Source: an uncultured Paraburkholderia sp. (lineage in GTDB: Bacteria > Pseudomonadota > Gammaproteobacteria > Burkholderiales > Burkholderiaceae). From it: a DNA stretch of 64,000 nt. This document shows positions 9,148 to 20,466 of the stretch, piece after piece. The notes under the pieces were generated by a model. That model ran no database searches and had not been told where the DNA came from. It saw only the letters and a program-made list of their open reading frames with translations. Position numbers and translations under genes: made by a program. Where the stretch lies: contig CALNWN010000004.1 in assembly GCA_940746715.1 (NCBI GenBank), positions 1 to 64,000 on the forward strand, given 5' to 3'. Each line of letters opens with the position of its first letter. Positions within the stretch are counted from its first letter, which is position 1.

Positions 9148-9935
9148 ATGCCCTCTCACTGGATGTGGCGTGCCGCTGGCGTGTGCGCCGCGATTTTTGC
9201 TGTGGCGTCAACGCTACCGGGCATTCGTATTGATGGGCCGCGCGCCGCAGATCGTCGTCGCGGTATTGACCTCGAAGGCGGACAAGATCAAGACGCTCGC
9301 GGACTTCGGGGGCGAAGGTGGGCGTGAGCGCGCTGGGTTCGTCGACCGATCTGGTGCTGACGGTCGCCTTGCGCAAGGCCGGCGTGCAGCGCAGCGACAT
9401 TGCGGCGATCGGCGTGGGCAGCGGTGCAACGGTGCTGGCGGCGGTCAGCAACGGACAGATTGACGCACTTTCCAATGTCGATCCGATGATGACGAAGCTC
9501 ACGCGCAGCGGCGCAATCAAGGTGCTCGTCGACACGCGCACCGTGAAGGGCACGCAGGAGGTATTCGGCGGGACGATGCCCGCCGCCACGCTTTATGCGC
9601 CGGAAAGTTTCATCCAGAAATATCCGAAGACGACGCAGGCGCTCGCCAATGCAATCGTGCGCGCGGACCGTTGGCTGCAGACCGCAAGCGATGCCGACCT
9701 GCCTGAAGATGGTGCCGCCGGCGTATCTGCTCAACGACTCCGCGCTTTACGTGGAGGCCTTCCACAACGTGCGCGACGCCTATTCGCCCGACGGCCTGAT
9801 GCCCGCCGACGGCCCGGCGACTTCGCTGCGCGCGCTGGCGTCGTTCGATAGCCGGCTCGATCCGAAGAAAATCGACCTGAACGCGCGACCTACACCAACG
9901 ACTTCGCGCGCAAGGCCGCGGCAGAGCTGAAGTAA
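9148..9935 (+). pseudogene. ABC transporter substrate-binding protein (sulfonate/nitrate type), decayed
   Basis: A good ribosome-binding site (AAAGGAG) and ATG 9148 begin a signal peptide (RAAGVCAAIFAVAST). Around 9218 the frame changes to a mid-protein segment (GRAPQIVVAVLTSKADKIKT). About 90 residues seem to be missing between the two. A further shift near 9315 leads into VGVSALGSSTDLVLTVALRK, typical of SsuA/NMT1-type binding proteins. More shifts near 9705 and 9885 precede the tail ending FARKAAAELK and the stop. In the family the protein captures an aliphatic sulfonate or related anion for an ABC importer. No partner genes are adjacent. Confidence 0.75.
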
Positions 9936-9982
9936 GTGCGCGGTAAGGGCACGCGCCCGGCCGCGCGTGCCCTCGGCGCGGC

Positions 9983-10828
9983 TCAGTCGCCACGGTACTC
10001 CACGTTGAACTGCGCAGCCTTGTCCTCGCCAAGCGTCTTCACGAGCCAGGGCATCTGCTCCTTCAGCATTTTCGGCAGCGTGTACGGCGGATTGAGGATG
10101 AACATGCCGCTGCCGAACAGGCCGAAGCCGTCTGCCGGCGGATTGCTGACGGTCAGGCTGACATGCAGCCAGTTACGGTCCTGCAGCTTTTTCAGCTGTT
10201 CGGGAAAGCGCTGCGACTCCGGCCGCTTCACCTGCGGATACCAGACCGCGTAGGTGCCGGTCGGAAAGCGTTTCAGACTTTCTTCGACGCAGCGAAGCGT
10301 GCGCGCGTAGTCGCGCTTGTCCTCGTACGACGGATCGAGCAGCACCAGCGCCCGGCGCGGCGCCTGGGGGAGCAAGGCGAGAATGCCGTCGAAACCGTCG
10401 CCCGCGTAAAGCATCGCACGACGGCCCGCATCGCGGAAATTGTGGCGCAGCACATCGATCTCCGTGCTGTGCAGCTCGAAAAGACGCATCCGGTCCTGCT
10501 CGCGCAACTGCCGCCAGGCGATGTACGGCGAACCGGGGTAAAAGCGCAACTGGCCGTCGGGATTAAGTGCGGCGACTTCGTCGACATACTCGGCGAAGAG
10601 GGTAGGCAGATCGTTGCGCTCCCAGAGCTTTGCGATGCCGGTCTGGAACTCGCCCGTCTTGACTGCGTAGCCTTCCTTCAGCGAATAGACGCCCGCACCG
10701 GCATGCGTGTCGATATACCAGTAGGCTTTGTCCTTCTGGCCGAGGTAGCGCAATAGCTGCAACACGACCGCGTGTTTGAGGACGTCGGCGTGATTGCCTG
10801 CATGAAAGGCGTGGCGATAGCTGAGCAT
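9983..10828 (-). CDS. rlmJ: 23S rRNA adenine-2030 N6-methyltransferase RlmJ
   Basis: A 281-residue methyltransferase. The start MLSYRHAFHAGNHADVLKH is the RlmJ signature, so ATG 10828 is chosen over the upstream in-frame extension to 11215. The SAM-binding DTHAGAGVY motif is near residue 39 and the catalytic LLDPSYE (DPPY-like) motif near residue 163. RlmJ methylates A2030 of 23S rRNA in the cytoplasm. Length and ends match the family. It lies alone between two unrelated genes. Confidence 0.93.
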   Translation of the reverse strand: MLSYRHAFHAGNHADVLKHAVVLQLLRYLGQKDKAYWYIDTHAGAGVYSLKEGYAVKTGEFQTGIAKLWERNDLPTLFAEYVDEVAALNPDGQLRFYPGSPYIAWRQLREQDRMRLFELHSTEIDVLRHNFRDAGRRAMLYAGDGFDGILALLPQAPRRALVLLDPSYEDKRDYARTLRCVEESLKRFPTGTYAVWYPQVKRPESQRFPEQLKKLQDRNWLHVSLTVSNPPADGFGLFGSGMFILNPPYTLPKMLKEQMPWLVKTLGEDKAAQFNVEYRGD

Positions 10829-11147
10829 ATGAGAAGACGCTGAAAGAAGGCGTGCCGTTCGGGCCGGAACCGGCGATGCGGATGCAATGCCGCTGCACGG
10901 CGGCACGAGCGCCGCAGCGAAGCGCGGTCGCGTATTGTACGCGACGTACACGGCGCGGGCGGCTGCGGCGCGCCATGACTTGCCGCGCGGCGGCCTTCCC
11001 GCCAGCTCGTCGCGCCGCGTCATGATCCGCCACGCTGAAGCCTTCGCGCCATCTTCATGCGCCACGCGAGCACGATTACGACGCGGTCCCGCCGCGGGTG
11101 TGTGCGCGAAGCGGCAGCCCGGTGCAGTGCAGTGGACTGCAGCCCAG

Positions 11148-12119
11148 TCAGTCGTACGTGTCGCCGATAATGCCTTCGATCCTCTCCTTGATCTCCGGCG
11201 TGATCCGGTCGGCAACCTCGGCGGATTTCATATTCTCGCCGATCTGCTCGACGCGCGACGCGCCGGTAATCACCGTGCTGACGTGCGGGTTCTTCAGAAT
11301 CCATGCAATTGCAAGCTGGCCCACCGCGCAGCCGAGTTCGTCGGCCACTTCGCCGAGCTTGCCGACCACATTGTTTTTGCCCTCGTCGGTGACCTGCTTG
11401 CGCAGCCAGTCATAGCCTTGCAACTGCGCGCGGCTGTCCGCCGGCACGCCGTTGCGATATTTGCCGGTTAGGAGGCCCGATGCGAGCGGACTCCAGGTGG
11501 TCAGCCCCAGACCGATATCCTCGTAGAGGCGCCGGTATTCCTGCTCCACGCGCTTGCGATGAAACAGGTTGTATTGCGGCTGCTCCATGACCGGCTTGTG
11601 CAGATGGTGGCGCTCTGCGATCTCGTAAGCCGCGCGGATTTCGTCAGCGCTCCATTCGGACGTGCCCCAGTACAGCGCCTTGCCGCGCGCGATCATGTCG
11701 CTCATTGCCCATACCGTTTCCTCGACGGACGTGTTCGGGTCGGGACGATGACAGAACACCAGATCGACGTAATCGAGCTGCAGACGTTTGAGCGATGAGT
11801 CGATTGCGTTCAGCAGATATTTGCGGTTCAGCGTGTGGTACTGATTGGGCGCCTCCTCGAGTCCCCAGAAAAACTTGGTGGACACGACGTAGCTCACGCG
11901 CGGCCACGCGAGTTCCTTGAGCGCCTGACCCATGATTTCTTCGGATTTGCCGCCGGCATAGACTTCCGCGTTGTCGAAGAAGTTGACGCCCGCGTCGCGC
12001 GCGGCCGCGAGCGATTCGCGCGCCGCGCGATGATCGACCTGATTGCCGTACGTAACCCACGAGCCGATGGACAGTTCGCTGACCTGCAGGCCCGAGCGGC
12101 CTAGACGCCGATAATTCAT
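11148..12119 (-). CDS. Aldo/keto reductase (YghZ / Kv-beta-like)
   Basis: A 323-residue TIM-barrel aldo/keto reductase starting [19 protein letters not shown]. The catalytic tetrad elements are visible: FFDNAEVY (Asp and Tyr, residues 48-55), VVSTKFF (Lys near 83) and FCHRPD (His near 121). The C-terminal NADPH-binding region contains [13 protein letters not shown]. The sequence is nearest the voltage-gated potassium channel beta-subunit-like branch (YghZ), NADPH-dependent enzymes that reduce methylglyoxal and other aldehydes. Complete and intact. Confidence 0.88.
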   Translation of the reverse strand: MNYRRLGRSGLQVSELSIGSWVTYGNQVDHRAARESLAAARDAGVNFFDNAEVYAGGKSEEIMGQALKELAWPRVSYVVSTKFFWGLEEAPNQYHTLNRKYLLNAIDSSLKRLQLDYVDLVFCHRPDPNTSVEETVWAMSDMIARGKALYWGTSEWSADEIRAAYEIAERHHLHKPVMEQPQYNLFHRKRVEQEYRRLYEDIGLGLTTWSPLASGLLTGKYRNGVPADSRAQLQGYDWLRKQVTDEGKNNVVGKLGEVADELGCAVGQLAIAWILKNPHVSTVITGASRVEQIGENMKSAEVADRITPEIKERIEGIIGDTYD

Positions 12120-12256
12120 GCAATTCTCCTGATAGTGAAGCGACCGGAACCCTGCCAGAACGCCTAGTTTAAAAATAGATAAGCCCTGGCGTGCTTTTTA
12201 CCGATCCATCCCACAGGGTTCATGCACAATAGCAGTATTGGCCGCAGTGCAACATT

Positions 12257-12306
12257 CGGCCGAACGGTATAGGACAGCCCCTAAGGGCGCCTATGCCGTT
12301 CGGCCG
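12257..12306 (+). repeat. 50-base near-perfect hairpin upstream of hbdH
   Basis: CGGCCGAACGG (12257-12267) is exactly complementary to 12296-12306. The stem extends inward by ATAGG/CCTAT after one T:G pair, giving about 17 bp. The 16-base loop carries a smaller CCC/GGG pairing. It ends 58 bases before the hbdH start, so it could form in the 5' leader. No T-run follows, arguing against a simple terminator. Confidence 0.6.
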
Positions 12307-12364
12307 ACTTCACGCTGCGCGCGGCTCGTGGTCTCATTGCTCATCAACTGCATGGAGGTTATGG

Positions 12365-13162
12365 ATGTCGTCACTGAACACAACTCTGAATGGCAAGGTC
12401 GCGGTGGTTACCGGCGCCGCAAGCGGCATCGGCAAGCAGATTGCGTTGACCCTTTCAGCTGCGGGCGCGGCTGTCGCGATTGCCGACCTGAATCAGGACG
12501 GGGCGAACGCCGTCGCTGAAGAAATCACGAAGGACGGCGGCAAGGCGATCGGCATCGCAATGGACGTCACCAACGAAGACGCGGTCAATCAGGGCATCGA
12601 CAAAGTGGCGGCGGAGCCCGGTTCGGTCGACATTCTCATTTCCAATGCCGGCATTCAGATCGTCAATCCGATTGAAAACTACTCGTTTTCCGACTGGAAG
12701 AAGATGCAGGCGATTCACGTGGACGGCGCCTTCCTGACCACCAAGGCGGCGCTCAAGCACATGTACAAGGACGACCGCGGCGGTATCGTCATCTACATGG
12801 GCTCCGTTCACTCGCATGAGGCGTCGCCGCTCAAGTCGGCCTACGTGACGGCCAAGCATGCGCTGCTCGGGCTCGCGCGCGTGCTCGCCAAGGAAGGCGC
12901 GAAACACAATGTGCGTTCGCATGTCGTCTGTCCCGGCTTCGTGCGGACTCCGCTCGTCGACAAGCAGATTCCCGAGCAGGCGAAGGAACTGAACATCAGC
13001 GAAGAAGAAGTGGTCCAGCGGGTCATGCTGGGCGGCACCGTCGACGACATTTTCACCACCGTGGAGGACGTCGCGCAAACCGTGCTGTTCCTGTCCACTT
13101 TCCCGACGGCGGCACTGACCGGCCAATCCTTCATTGTCAGTCACGGCTGGTACATGCAATAA
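12365..13162 (+). CDS. hbdH: 3-hydroxybutyrate dehydrogenase (SDR)
   Basis: A 265-residue classical SDR that interconverts 3-hydroxybutyrate and acetoacetate with NAD+, a step of PHB breakdown. [10 protein letters not shown] is the cofactor motif near residue 17, and NAG appears near 93. The catalytic triad segment is [19 protein letters not shown] (Ser about 144, Tyr 157, Lys 161). GGAGG at 12354-12358 supports the ATG at 12365. The stop is followed immediately by a ribosome-binding site for the patatin gene, so the two form an operon. Confidence 0.87.
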   Translation: MSSLNTTLNGKVAVVTGAASGIGKQIALTLSAAGAAVAIADLNQDGANAVAEEITKDGGKAIGIAMDVTNEDAVNQGIDKVAAEPGSVDILISNAGIQIVNPIENYSFSDWKKMQAIHVDGAFLTTKAALKHMYKDDRGGIVIYMGSVHSHEASPLKSAYVTAKHALLGLARVLAKEGAKHNVRSHVVCPGFVRTPLVDKQIPEQAKELNISEEEVVQRVMLGGTVDDIFTTVEDVAQTVLFLSTFPTAALTGQSFIVSHGWYMQ

Positions 13163-13172
13163 GGAGGCGCGC

Positions 13173-14411
13173 ATGGCGCAACGCAATCTCAAGCAGGCGC
13201 GCCTCGGTGCGCCGGGCAGTGAGGAAGGCGCGGCCGCCGGCGCGGCGCCTGCCACGGCGGCTGGCACGCGGGTTCAATTGCCGGACTACGAAACGGTCGC
13301 GCTCACGCTGCAGGGCGGCGGCGCGCTTGGCGCCTACCAGGCTGGCGTTTTTCAGGGGTTTCACGAGGCCGGCATCGAGCCGAACTGGCTGGCGGGCATT
13401 TCTATCGGCGCTCTGAATACAGCGATCATCGCGGGCAATACGCCGGAAAAGCGAGTGGAGCGGCTGCTGCAATTCTGGGAGACCATCTGTCAGCCGGCGT
13501 TCGGTCCGCCGCTGCCGGCGTTTATCGGGCACGCGTTCTTCAGCTCCAGCGACGCCGTGCGCAAGGCTTTCACTGCAACTCAGGCGATCGGCGCGCTTGT
13601 CGAGGGGCAAAAGGGCTTCTTTGTGCCGCGCTTTCCGCCACCTTTGCCGACGGTGTCGGGGCCGCCGCAAGCCGCCAGTTACTACGACACGGCACCGCTC
13701 AAAGCGACGTTGGAAAGGCTATGCGACTTCGACCGCATCAACTCGCGGGAGGTGCGCGTATCGGTAGGCGCGGTCAATTGCGGCACGGGCAATTTCGCGT
13801 ACTTCGACAATACGCATACCACGCTGAGGCCCGAGCACTTCATGGCCTCCGGCGCGTTGCCGCCAGGCTTTGCCGCGGTCGAAATCGACGGTCAGTATTA
13901 CTGGGACGGCGGTTTGATGTCGAACACGCCGCTTTACGAGGTGGTGCAGACTACCCCGCGGCGCGACACGCTCGCGTTCCAGGTCGACCTGTGGAGCGCG
14001 ATCGGGCCGGTGCCCGACAACGTCACCGACGTGCAGGGGCGGATGAAAGATATTCAGTATTCAAGCCGCACGCGTCTCGTGACCGACATGCTGCAACGCT
14101 CGCAACGTTTCCGGCACGTTTTGCGCGAGGTGTTGGACCGCGTATCGCCGGACGAGCGCGACGACCCATGGTGCCGGCTCGCGGAAGACCTGTCGTGCTC
14201 GAAGCGCTACAACGTGATTCATCTCATCTACCGGCAGAAGGAGTACGAAGGGCACTATAAGGACTTCCAGTTCGGGCTGTCGACCATGCGCGAGCATTGG
14301 CAAAGCGGCCTGGATGACATTCGCCATTCGCTTGCCCAGCCCGATTGGCTTGCCATGCCGGATAACGATGCCGGCTTCGTCACGCACGACATCCACCGCG
14401 ACTCGCGCTGA
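13173..14411 (+). CDS. Patatin-like phospholipase (DUF3734-containing)
   Basis: A 412-residue patatin-fold lipid hydrolase. The oxyanion loop GGGALGAYQAGV lies near residue 51. The nucleophile elbow GISIG is near residue 80, and the catalytic Asp is in WDGG near residue 246. A C-terminal DUF3734-type region follows. AAGGAGG overlaps the hbdH stop, so the pair is translationally close. This pairing with 3-hydroxybutyrate dehydrogenase suggests a role connected with PHB or membrane-lipid turnover; that role is inference. Intact. Confidence 0.88.
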   Translation: MAQRNLKQARLGAPGSEEGAAAGAAPATAAGTRVQLPDYETVALTLQGGGALGAYQAGVFQGFHEAGIEPNWLAGISIGALNTAIIAGNTPEKRVERLLQFWETICQPAFGPPLPAFIGHAFFSSSDAVRKAFTATQAIGALVEGQKGFFVPRFPPPLPTVSGPPQAASYYDTAPLKATLERLCDFDRINSREVRVSVGAVNCGTGNFAYFDNTHTTLRPEHFMASGALPPGFAAVEIDGQYYWDGGLMSNTPLYEVVQTTPRRDTLAFQVDLWSAIGPVPDNVTDVQGRMKDIQYSSRTRLVTDMLQRSQRFRHVLREVLDRVSPDERDDPWCRLAEDLSCSKRYNVIHLIYRQKEYEGHYKDFQFGLSTMREHWQSGLDDIRHSLAQPDWLAMPDNDAGFVTHDIHRDSR

Positions 14412-14443
14412 CAGGCGACCCAGCGAATTCCGAGCTGCAAAGA

Positions 14444-14473
14444 GAAACGGCGCCCTCGAAGGGGCGCCGTTTC
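14444..14473. terminator. Bidirectional terminator between patatin gene and tyrB
   Basis: GAAACGGCGCCC (14444-14455) pairs perfectly with 14462-14473 around a 6-base loop, between convergent genes. A-rich and T-rich edges fit termination in both directions. Confidence 0.82.
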
Positions 14474-14519
14474 ACCATCCAGCCTAAGCAAAGCGCGCGT
14501 GAGCGCTTTGCAAAACGCT

Positions 14520-15719
14520 TTACTTCAACACATGTGCAATCGCGCTCGCGACCGCGTCGAGGTTGCGCGTGTTCAGCGCAGCCACGCAGATGCGGCCGGT
14601 GCTGACGGCATAAATGCCGAATTCTTCACGCAGACGGTCGACTTGCGGCGCCGTCAGGCCCGAGTACGAGAACATGCCGCGTTGTGCATTGACGAAGCTG
14701 AAGTCGCGATCCACGCCGCTTGCCTTCAGACGTTCAACAAGACCGTTACGCATTGCGCGGATGCGGTCGCGCATTTCGGCCAGTTCCGTTTCCCACGTGG
14801 CGCGCAGTTCCGGCGAAGCGAGCACCGCGGCGACCACCGAGCCGCCATGCGTCGGCGGGTTGGAGTAGTTCGTGCGGATCACGCGCTTGAGTTGCGACAG
14901 GACGCGGGTCGCTTCTTCCTTGCTGCCGGTGACGATGGACAGCGCGCCGATACGCTCGCCGTACAACGAGAACGACTTCGAGAACGACGACGACACGAAC
15001 ACGTTCAGTTCCGAAGCGGCGAAGAGGCGCACGGCTGCGGCATCTGCTTCGATGTTGTCGCCGAAACCCTGGTAGGCGATGTCGAGGAACGGCACCAGAT
15101 TGCGCGCCTTGACGACTTCGACGATCTGCTTCCATTGGTCGACGCTGAGATCCACGCCCGTCGGGTTATGGCAGCACGCGTGCAGCACGACGATTGTGCC
15201 CGCTGCGTAGCTGTTGAGCGCGCTCAGCATGCCGTCGAAATTCACGCCGTGCGTCGACGCGTCGTAGTACGGGTACGAGACCACCTGGAAGCCCGCGGCT
15301 TCGAACAGCGCGCGGTGGTTTTCCCAGCTCGGGTCGCTGATGGCGACCTTGGCGTTCGGCTCCAGACGCTTCAGGAAGTCGGCGCCGACCTTCAGCGCGC
15401 CCGTACCGCCCAGTGCTTGCGCCATCACGACGCGGCCCGCGGCGATCAGCGGCGAATCGTTGCCGAGCAGCAGCTTTTGCACGGCTGCGTCGTAGGCGGC
15501 GATTCCTTCGATCGGCAGATAGCCGCGCGGCAGAGCGGCTTCGACACGCGCCTTTTCCGCGTCGCGCACGGCGCGCAGCAGCGGAATCTTGCCTTCTTCG
15601 TTGAAATACACGCCAACGCCGAGGTTGACCTTGGTGGGGCGCGTGTCGGCGTTGAAAGCTTCGTTCAGGCCCAGAATCGGGTCGCGGGGAGCAAGTTCGA
15701 CGGCGGAGAACAGAGACAT
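14520..15719 (-). CDS. tyrB: Aromatic amino acid / aspartate aminotransferase
   Basis: A 399-residue class I PLP-dependent aminotransferase. The N-terminal LNEAFNADTRPTKVNLGVGV is typical of the AspC/TyrB subgroup. The PLP-binding Lys lies in SSSFSKSFSLYGERIG near residue 250, the NPTGVD segment near 187, and the substrate-binding Arg near the C-terminus (STGRICVAALN). It transfers amino groups between glutamate and aromatic or C4 keto acids. Its position next to uvrB is a common Burkholderia order. The frame is intact. Confidence 0.92.
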   Translation of the reverse strand: MSLFSAVELAPRDPILGLNEAFNADTRPTKVNLGVGVYFNEEGKIPLLRAVRDAEKARVEAALPRGYLPIEGIAAYDAAVQKLLLGNDSPLIAAGRVVMAQALGGTGALKVGADFLKRLEPNAKVAISDPSWENHRALFEAAGFQVVSYPYYDASTHGVNFDGMLSALNSYAAGTIVVLHACCHNPTGVDLSVDQWKQIVEVVKARNLVPFLDIAYQGFGDNIEADAAAVRLFAASELNVFVSSSFSKSFSLYGERIGALSIVTGSKEEATRVLSQLKRVIRTNYSNPPTHGGSVVAAVLASPELRATWETELAEMRDRIRAMRNGLVERLKASGVDRDFSFVNAQRGMFSYSGLTAPQVDRLREEFGIYAVSTGRICVAALNTRNLDAVASAIAHVLK

Positions 15720-16054
15720 GGTGGGTGGCCAGCAGTAGTAAAAAGAGGGCGGCTACGAGCTTGCGCGACCGTGCCGGCTGCGTTTATGCAAAACGCAAGC
15801 GCCGGATGACGCAAAACGCGGACGACTGCAAGCGAGCGCAACGTCGCATTGTAACGAATCTGCGACCGTTTTTCGGACGATAGCCTCCATTGGGGGACTT
15901 ATTTGCTTGAAAAAGAGGCAGCGTGTCGCTAAATCGCTAAAGGGACCGGCGTGTGCGCCGCTGCGATCCTACGCGGATCCGTCCAGTCCGTCCCCCGATC
16001 CGACTTTGCCCAACCCGTTAGAATAGTTTTTTGCCCAAGGCCGCTGCCGCCCCC
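15720..16054. other. Intergenic region between tyrB and uvrB
   Basis: 335 bases separate the divergent tyrB and uvrB genes. They must hold both promoters, but no convincing -35/-10 pair was found, and no LexA box like the imuA one is visible before uvrB. No gene or repeat was recognised. Confidence 0.6.
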
Positions 16055-18148
<2,094 letters not shown>

Positions 18149-18256
18149 CCGCGAATAACGTCGAATACGCGGAATGAAGTGCGGGCGAGAAACGCGAGCG
18201 AGAGGTAACCCGCAGCTTCCCGCAGCGCACCGCGCAGCCCCGGCCGCTCCCCGACG

Positions 18257-18291
18257 CCAGGAAGGCGCGGCAATCCGCCGCGCCTTCCTGG
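18257..18291 (+). terminator. Hairpin downstream of uvrB
   Basis: A perfect 15-bp stem (CCAGGAAGGCGCGGC and its complement) encloses a 5-base loop about 110 bases after the uvrB stop; only a weak pyrimidine stretch follows. The 415 bases from uvrB to ftrA otherwise contain only the Fur-like site. Confidence 0.7.
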
Positions 18292-18455
18292 CCCTTCATT
18301 TCTGGGCGTCCCAACAGCCGCTCCAACAGCCGCCTCGTCGCCCGTCCCTCACCCACACCGCGTTCCTTAAGACACCCTTAAGACCCTGTTGCCATAAGGC
18401 CTGGCGTGCGTTCGTAATTGTTCCGGCCGACGAACAATGATAAACTCACCCAATA

Positions 18456-18474
18456 TTGAGAATGGTTTGCATTA
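18456..18474 (+). promoter_or_regulatory. Candidate Fur box upstream of ftrA
   Basis: TTGAGAATGGTTTGCATTA resembles Fur sites of Burkholderia (GAGAATNATTTGCATT-like) and lies 90 bases before ftrA, the first gene of a known iron-repressed system. Confidence 0.6.
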
Positions 18475-18563
18475 ACGTTCAACTATGCGATCTGCTTCGG
18501 CTTGTCGCCCGGCGCACTGTTCCAATCGAACCGAATCGAGTCAGATAAAAACAAGGAGTTTCA

Positions 18564-19109
18564 ATGCGGAGTTCTTCATTTGTGCGTGGCGGCGTCGCGG
18601 CGGCGGCTGCGGTCGCGGTACTCTCTGCAACGGCCGCGGAATACCCGATCGGCAAGCAGCAGATTCAGGGCGGCATGGAAATCGGCGCGGTGTATCTGCA
18701 GCCGATCACGATGGAGCCGGAAGGCATGATGCGCAAGGCGTCGGACTCGGACATCCATCTGGAAGCGGACATCCACGCAGTCAAGAACACGACCGGTTTC
18801 GCGGAAGGCGACTGGATGCCGTATCTGCAAGTGCGCTACGAGCTGACGAAAGCCGGTTCCAAAGACGCGCAAAAGGGCGACCTGATGGCGATGGTCGCCA
18901 ACGACGGTCCGCACTATGGCGACAACGTCAAGCTGCAAGGCCCGGGCAAGTATCACCTGAAACTGATCGTCGAACCGCCGATGCAAACCGGCCACATGGC
19001 ATTCGGCCGTCACGTCGACAAGGAAACCGGCGTGGGTCCGTGGTTCAAGCCGATCACGCTCGAATACGACTTTACGTTTGCCAGCATCGGCAAGAAGGGC
19101 GGGTACTGA
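18564..19109 (+). CDS. ftrA: Periplasmic iron-binding protein FtrA (P19/Tp34 family)
   Basis: A 181-residue exported protein of the P19/Tp34 (UPF0423) family. The signal peptide is at residues 1-27 (GGVAAAAAVAVLSATAAE), followed by the EYPIGKQQIQGGMEIGAVYL start of the mature domain. Met and His metal-ligand residues include GHMAFGRHVD near 150. In Bordetella and Burkholderia FtrA binds ferrous or cupric ions at the periplasmic face for oxidation and handover to FtrC. AAGGAG precedes the ATG. It is the first gene of ftrABCD. Confidence 0.92.
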   Translation: MRSSSFVRGGVAAAAAVAVLSATAAEYPIGKQQIQGGMEIGAVYLQPITMEPEGMMRKASDSDIHLEADIHAVKNTTGFAEGDWMPYLQVRYELTKAGSKDAQKGDLMAMVANDGPHYGDNVKLQGPGKYHLKLIVEPPMQTGHMAFGRHVDKETGVGPWFKPITLEYDFTFASIGKKGGY

Positions 19110-19209
19110 TCTCCGCGACTCTGTCGCAACCTGCGGCGGAGGAGTGAATGAGTGAATGCAGCAGGCGGCGCGAACTTCATGCCTCGCGCCGCGTTTTCTG
19201 GAAACGCCA

Positions 19210-19542
19210 ATGAGAATCAACCGAAAGATCGTGGTCCTCGCGTCGTCGATTGTGCTGGCGGGCGCGGCGCATGCAGCCGATCTGCCGACGTTCAAGCTCG
19301 AAATGAACGACGGCAAGCTGACGCCGGCGCGCATCGAAGTGCCGGCCGGGCAGCGCATCAAGATCGAGGTGCGCAATACCGGCAAGGGCGCGGCCGAGTT
19401 CGAAAGCGTGCAGTTGCGCAAGGAAAAGGTTCTTGCGCCAGGCGCGGACTCGTTCGTGGTGATCGCTCCGCTTTCGCCGGGCGAGTACAAGTTCTTCGAC
19501 GATTTCCACCAGCAGGCGCAAGGCGTGATCGTCGCGAAATAG
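19210..19542 (+). CDS. ftrB: Periplasmic cupredoxin-like protein FtrB
   Basis: A 110-residue exported protein. The signal peptide IVVLASSIVLAGAAHA (residues 7-22) leads into a cupredoxin-like beta-sandwich (EVPAGQRIKIEVRNTG, ending GEYKFFDDFHQQAQGVIVAK). FtrB is thought to oxidise ferrous iron with FtrA before uptake by the FtrC permease. ATG 19210 is chosen because it starts the signal peptide; the frame is open further upstream. It is the second gene of the operon. Confidence 0.85.
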   Translation: MRINRKIVVLASSIVLAGAAHAADLPTFKLEMNDGKLTPARIEVPAGQRIKIEVRNTGKGAAEFESVQLRKEKVLAPGADSFVVIAPLSPGEYKFFDDFHQQAQGVIVAK

Positions 19543-19620
19543 CAGGTATGCGAGGCGGCGCGGGGCCTTGAGCCCACCGGCGCCGCGCGGCAGCAGTAGC
19601 AGAGCAGAAGGGAGTGCTTG

Positions 19621-20466
19621 ATGGGTCAGATTCTATTCATCGTGTGGCGGGAAAGTGTCGAGGCGTTGCTGGTCGTCGGCATCCTGTACGCGTGGCTGAA
19701 AAATGGCGACGACGATGCGCGCCGCGGTTTGCCGTACCTGTGGGGCGGCGTCGCGGCCGGCCTGATCGCGGCGGTGGCGCTCGGCGCGGCGCTCGTCGGC
19801 TTCACGGAAGTGCTCTCCGGCGACGCGCAGGATTACTTCCAGACCGCGATGGTGCTGGTCGCCTGCGTGCTGATCGTGCAAATGGTGCTATGGATGAAGC
19901 AGCACGGACGGTCGCTCAAACGCGACATGGAACGCTCGCTGCAGCAAAGCCAGCGCGACTCGAACTGGTGGGGCGTGGCGCTGCTCGTCGCACTCGCCAT
20001 CGCGCGTGAAGGCAGCGAGACGGTGATCTTCCTGTACGGCCTCGGGTTCGGCCAGTCGGGACACGTGGACAGCGCCCAGATGCTCGCCGTCGTGATCGGC
20101 CTCGCGCTCGCGCTCCTCACGTTCTATGTGCTGCAGCTCGGCGGCAAATTCTTCTCGTGGCGGCTCTTTTTCCGCATCACCGAAATCATGCTGCTGTTCC
20201 TCGGCACGGGTCTGTTCCAGACGGGCATCGACAAGCTGATCGACAAGGAATTCCTGCCGACCCTCGTCGATCAATTGTGGAATACCTCGGCCATCCTCGA
20301 CGATTCGAGCACGTTCGGCTCGCTCGTCGCGACGCTCACCGGCTACCGCGCGCATCCCGCGCTGATGAACCTGCTGGCATACGCGGTGTACTGGGCGGTC
20401 GTCTATCTGCTGCTGCGGCGCGCGAACCGCAAGCCGGCGCAACAGGCGGCAGGGCGCGCAGCATGA
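19621..20466 (+). CDS. ftrC: Iron permease FtrC (FTR1 family)
   Basis: A 281-residue inner-membrane permease with seven predicted helices. Two REXXE iron-transit motifs are visible: RESVE near residue 10 in the first helix and REGSE near residue 130. The family moves ferric iron produced at the periplasmic face into the cytoplasm. GAAGGGAG precedes ATG 19621. Its stop overlaps the ftrD start (ATGA), indicating coupled translation. Confidence 0.93.
   Translation: MGQILFIVWRESVEALLVVGILYAWLKNGDDDARRGLPYLWGGVAAGLIAAVALGAALVGFTEVLSGDAQDYFQTAMVLVACVLIVQMVLWMKQHGRSLKRDMERSLQQSQRDSNWWGVALLVALAIAREGSETVIFLYGLGFGQSGHVDSAQMLAVVIGLALALLTFYVLQLGGKFFSWRLFFRITEIMLLFLGTGLFQTGIDKLIDKEFLPTLVDQLWNTSAILDDSSTFGSLVATLTGYRAHPALMNLLAYAVYWAVVYLLLRRANRKPAQQAAGRAA

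Noticed and set aside
10829..11215. N-terminal extension of RlmJ to GTG/ATG 11215
   Set aside because: The conserved family start MLSYRHAF lies at 10828; upstream residues are Arg/Ala-rich and non-homologous.
14499..15809. Long plus-strand ORF (436 codons) opposite tyrB
   Set aside because: It is antisense to a complete, well-recognised aminotransferase; the composition is Arg/His/Ala-rich as expected for a shadow frame in GC-rich DNA.
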